Source: Acidilobaceae archaeon
GTDB lineage: Archaea > Thermoproteota > Thermoprotei_A > Sulfolobales > Acidilobaceae
Direction of reading: 5' to 3'
NCBI GenBank assembly: GCA_027044005.1
Contig: JALUDK010000020.1
Coordinates: 1 to 6,517, forward strand
DNA: 6,517 nt
Within the stretch, counting starts at the first letter, position 1. Every line of letters starts with the position of its first letter. Of this stretch, positions 4,043-6,517 are shown in pieces. The position numbers were made by a program, and so were the translations under genes. The notes under the pieces are model-generated. The model was not told the DNA's origin and searched no databases. It was given only the letters and a program-made list of their open reading frames with translations.

Positions 4043-6517
4043 ATGCCCGCACCACTAGGTAGGGGGATCTATAGGCACTCATGCCCTAACTGTGGGGGGC
4101 CCACCAGCGAGGCTAGGCTAGTCAGCCTAGGGGTCTGCGAGAGGTGTATACCCCCGGGCATGGAGCCTGGCGACGGCGTAGACAACGTCTACAGAGCGCT
4201 CAGGAAGCTCGGCAAGCTCAAGGGGTACGAGGAGCTGTACAGGCTAGAGTATGGCGCGAGGGAGCTGATAGGGTTCTTCACCAAGCTCCTAGGCTCGCCA
4301 CCCTGGGGGGCGCAGAGGACGTGGATCAGGAGGCTAGTCAGGGGCGACAGCTTCTCCATTATATCCCCTACCGGCACTGGGAAGACCACCTTCGGCGCTG
4401 TCTCCGCATTATACCTAGCCTGTAGGGGCGAGAAGAGCTACATAATACTGCCCACCACCACCCTGGTCCTACAGGTCCTGTCAAAGCTAGAGGAGCTGTC
4501 CCAGGACGCCCCATGCACGCCGAGGATACTCGGGTTCCACAGTAAGATGCCCCGCAGGGCTAGGGAGGAGGCGCTGGAGGCACTATACTCCGGCGACTTC
4601 CATATACTTGTGACTACCGCCGCCTTCGCCCGGAAGAACCTAGATATCGTGGCCAGGCACCGCTACAGGCTCGTCTTCGTGGACGACGTTGACGCCGTGC
4701 TGAGGAGCAGTAGGAGCGTGGACACGATACTCACGATAACAGGCTTCACCACAGAGGACCTGGAGACAGGCATGAAGATGCTACGCCTCCAGAGGGAGGC
4801 GGCTGCGCTGGCTAGGAGGATCCAGGTAGCCAGGCAGGCCGGGAGGGGGCATGAGGGCATCAGGGAGAGGCTGAGGAGGGTCGAGGAGGAGATCAATAGG
4901 ATCAAGGCTAGGCTGGAGGAGGCCAGGGCCAGGGCTGCCAGCCTGATCGTTAGTAGCGCTACCGGGAGGCCCCGGGGGCAGAGGGTGCGCCTCTTCAGAG
5001 TCCTCCTCGGCTTCGAGGCCGGGGGGAGGAGTGATATAGGGCTGAGGAGGGTCATAGACTCCTACACGATCCCTCGTGGCAGTGTTGAGGAGGAGGTTGT
5101 AGGCCTCGTCAAGAGGCTGGGGGATGGGGTTCTCGTCTTCGTCCCCATAGACTGGGGCGTGGAGGGCGCGGAGAGGCTGGCGGGACTTCTCAGGGAGGCG
5201 GGGGTTAGGGCAGAGGCGTACCACTCCAAGAAGCCCATGAAGATCCTGGAGGCTTTTCTAGACGGGGACTTGGATGCACTTGTCGGTGTGGCTAACTACT
5301 ATGGCACCCTGGTTAGGGGGCTAGACTACCCTGAGAGGATCAAATACGCCGTGTTCGCCGGTCCCCCCAGGCACAAGTTCCCAGCCGACGTGGGAGAGCC
5401 CCACCCCACGAGGCTCATAAGGCTACTCTCAGTCCTGGCTGAGACGAGCCTGGACATTGCTGAGGAGGCGAGGAGGCACCTATCGGCTGTGAGGAAGCTC
5501 ACCAGGAGGTTATCCCCAGCCGCCCTCCACTATATAGCCGAGAGGGTTATGGAGGGCGACGTTGAGGGGCCCGGGAGCCCGACTAGGATCGTGGCCGAGG
5601 CATACAACTTCCTACGCCAGGCCCTGAGCGATGACGAGGTGTGGGAACACCTAGCGGCTAGGAGGGATATAGGGATCGTCGCCGAGGACGGGAAGAGGTA
5701 TATGCTTATCGCCGACCCAGCCACCTATATACAGGCCAGTGGGAGGACCAGCAGGCTCTATGCTGGAGGCATAACGCTAGGCCTAAGCGTGGTGGTAGTC
5801 GACGACGAGAGGGTCTTCAACGGCCTGGTAAGGAGGACCAGGCTTATGGCCGACACTGAGTGGAGGAGGCTCGAGGATCTAGACCTCGACATGGTTAAGT
5901 CGGAGATAGAGGAGGACCGGAGGAGGGTTAGGAGGATACTCAGAGAGGGGGGCCCCGGCCTGGGCGACCTGGTAAAGACGGCTCTACTGGTAGTCGAGTC
6001 TCCCAACAAGGCAAGGACCATAGCCAGCTTCTTCGGCCAGCCAAGCATAAGGCTCCTCCCCAGCGGTGTTAGGGCCTATGAGGTTGCTACCGGAGGCTAT
6101 ATCCTGACGATAACCGCCAGCGGGGGCCACATCTACGACCTGGCCCCCAGCCACGGGGATGATGATATACCGCCCCAGGCCGCTGGACGGGTCGAGGCAG
6201 GCGTTTTCGGCGTCATGCTCCTCAACGATGGAGACGGCAGGGAGTACCTGCCCGTGTACACTAGCATCAAGAGGTGCATGGACTGCGGCCACCAGTTCAC
6301 AGCTGATCGTGATACCTGCCCCGTGTGCGGGAGCAGGAGGATCAGGGATAGCAGGAGCATCGTGGAGGACCTGAGGAGGCTGGCCTGGGAGGTAGACATT
6401 GTGCTGGTGGGCACCGACCCTGATACTGAGGGTGAGAAGATAGGGTGGGACACCGCTGTGCTCCTCAAGCCCTACAGCAGGTCCCTAGCCAGGCTGGAGT
6501 TCCACGAGGTCACAAGG
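4043..6517 (+). CDS. rgy: Reverse gyrase, first 825 residues (3' end outside window)
   Basis: Reverse gyrase couples a helicase-like ATPase to a type IA topoisomerase and introduces positive supercoils into DNA; it is the hallmark of hyperthermophiles. In order: zinc finger 1 (C14, C17, C32, C35); the aromatic/Gln motif PPWGAQRTW ahead of the ATPase core; Walker A PTGTGKT (109-115); Walker B DDVD (214-217), the family's form of DEAD; a long charged helical insert (about 230-300); SSATG (304-308); the motif V region ANYYGTLVRGLD (417-428); the latch (about 440-560); motif VI QASGRTSRL (564-572); and a linker into the TOPRIM domain with VVESPNKA and catalytic E652. The TOPRIM insert carries zinc finger 2 (C745, C748, C759, C762), and the metal-binding acidic motif DPDTE lies at 792-796. 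No frameshift or in-frame stop was found. Family members are usually about 1,100-1,250 residues, so the catalytic Tyr and the rest of the topoisomerase lie to the right. Whether it is a TopR1- or TopR2-like paralogue cannot be told. Confidence 0.97.
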   Translation, partial: MPAPLGRGIYRHSCPNCGGPTSEARLVSLGVCERCIPPGMEPGDGVDNVYRALRKLGKLKGYEELYRLEYGARELIGFFTKLLGSPPWGAQRTWIRRLVRGDSFSIISPTGTGKTTFGAVSALYLACRGEKSYIILPTTTLVLQVLSKLEELSQDAPCTPRILGFHSKMPRRAREEALEALYSGDFHILVTTAAFARKNLDIVARHRYRLVFVDDVDAVLRSSRSVDTILTITGFTTEDLETGMKMLRLQREAAALARRIQVARQAGRGHEGIRERLRRVEEEINRIKARLEEARARAASLIVSSATGRPRGQRVRLFRVLLGFEAGGRSDIGLRRVIDSYTIPRGSVEEEVVGLVKRLGDGVLVFVPIDWGVEGAERLAGLLREAGVRAEAYHSKKPMKILEAFLDGDLDALVGVANYYGTLVRGLDYPERIKYAVFAGPPRHKFPADVGEPHPTRLIRLLSVLAETSLDIAEEARRHLSAVRKLTRRLSPAALHYIAERVMEGDVEGPGSPTRIVAEAYNFLRQALSDDEVWEHLAARRDIGIVAEDGKRYMLIADPATYIQASGRTSRLYAGGITLGLSVVVVDDERVFNGLVRRTRLMADTEWRRLEDLDLDMVKSEIEEDRRRVRRILREGGPGLGDLVKTALLVVESPNKARTIASFFGQPSIRLLPSGVRAYEVATGGYILTITASGGHIYDLAPSHGDDDIPPQAAGRVEAGVFGVMLLNDGDGREYLPVYTSIKRCMDCGHQFTADRDTCPVCGSRRIRDSRSIVEDLRRLAWEVDIVLVGTDPDTEGEKIGWDTAVLLKPYSRSLARLEFHEVTR

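Noticed and set aside
4663..5224. Minus-strand ORFs of 130 and 147 codons, with others at 5530-6468
   Set aside because: They are antisense to reverse gyrase, whose plus frame is continuous and carries all expected motifs.
4043..5950. Stand-alone DEAD-type helicase gene
   Set aside because: The frame continues without a stop into a TOPRIM domain with zinc finger 2, and DDVD plus the N-terminal zinc finger are typical of reverse gyrase.
1..6517. CRISPR array, insertion sequence, prophage or defence island
   Set aside because: No regularly spaced repeats, transposase, integrase, terminal repeats or defence-protein motifs were seen on either strand.

Overview
The window looks like chromosomal housekeeping DNA from a hyperthermophilic archaeon, most likely a crenarchaeon of the Desulfurococcales type. 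The reasons are a reverse gyrase (diagnostic of hyperthermophiles), the archaeal/eukaryotic ribosomal protein L15e, an archaeal SDH-family membrane protease, BRE/TATA promoters, GTG starts, and GC-rich genes that favour AGG for Arg and ATA for Ile. The genus cannot be fixed from the sequence alone.

Layout. Positions 1-757 (minus) hold the N-terminal 252 residues of a YchF/OBG-type GTPase, cut by the left edge. It is transcribed divergently from the L15e gene (866-1531, plus) across a 108-base gap that carries back-to-back TATA-like elements. An AT-rich gap of about 135 bases with two inverted repeats and a TATA box leads to an SDH-type ClpP-fold serine protease with an N-terminal membrane anchor (1667-2536, plus). 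That gene converges on an MFS transporter (2533-3678, minus), and one CTAG tetranucleotide supplies both stop codons. Upstream of the transporter is its BRE/TATA promoter. Next comes an unrecognised 36-codon ORF (3744-3854, minus) with its own TATA box and Shine-Dalgarno sequence. A 188-base divergent promoter region then leads to reverse gyrase (4043-6517, plus), which runs off the right edge after 825 codons, inside the TOPRIM part of its topoisomerase half.

The genes do not form one pathway. The GTPase and L15e fit ribosome function, the protease fits membrane quality control, and reverse gyrase fits genome maintenance at high temperature. The transporter's substrate is unknown.

No CRISPR array, tRNA, rRNA, insertion sequence or recognisable defence system was seen. 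The best candidates for something undescribed are the 36-aa ORF, the paired inverted repeats ahead of the protease, and the distinct codon style shared by the transporter and the small ORF. All three are modest leads, not demonstrated systems.
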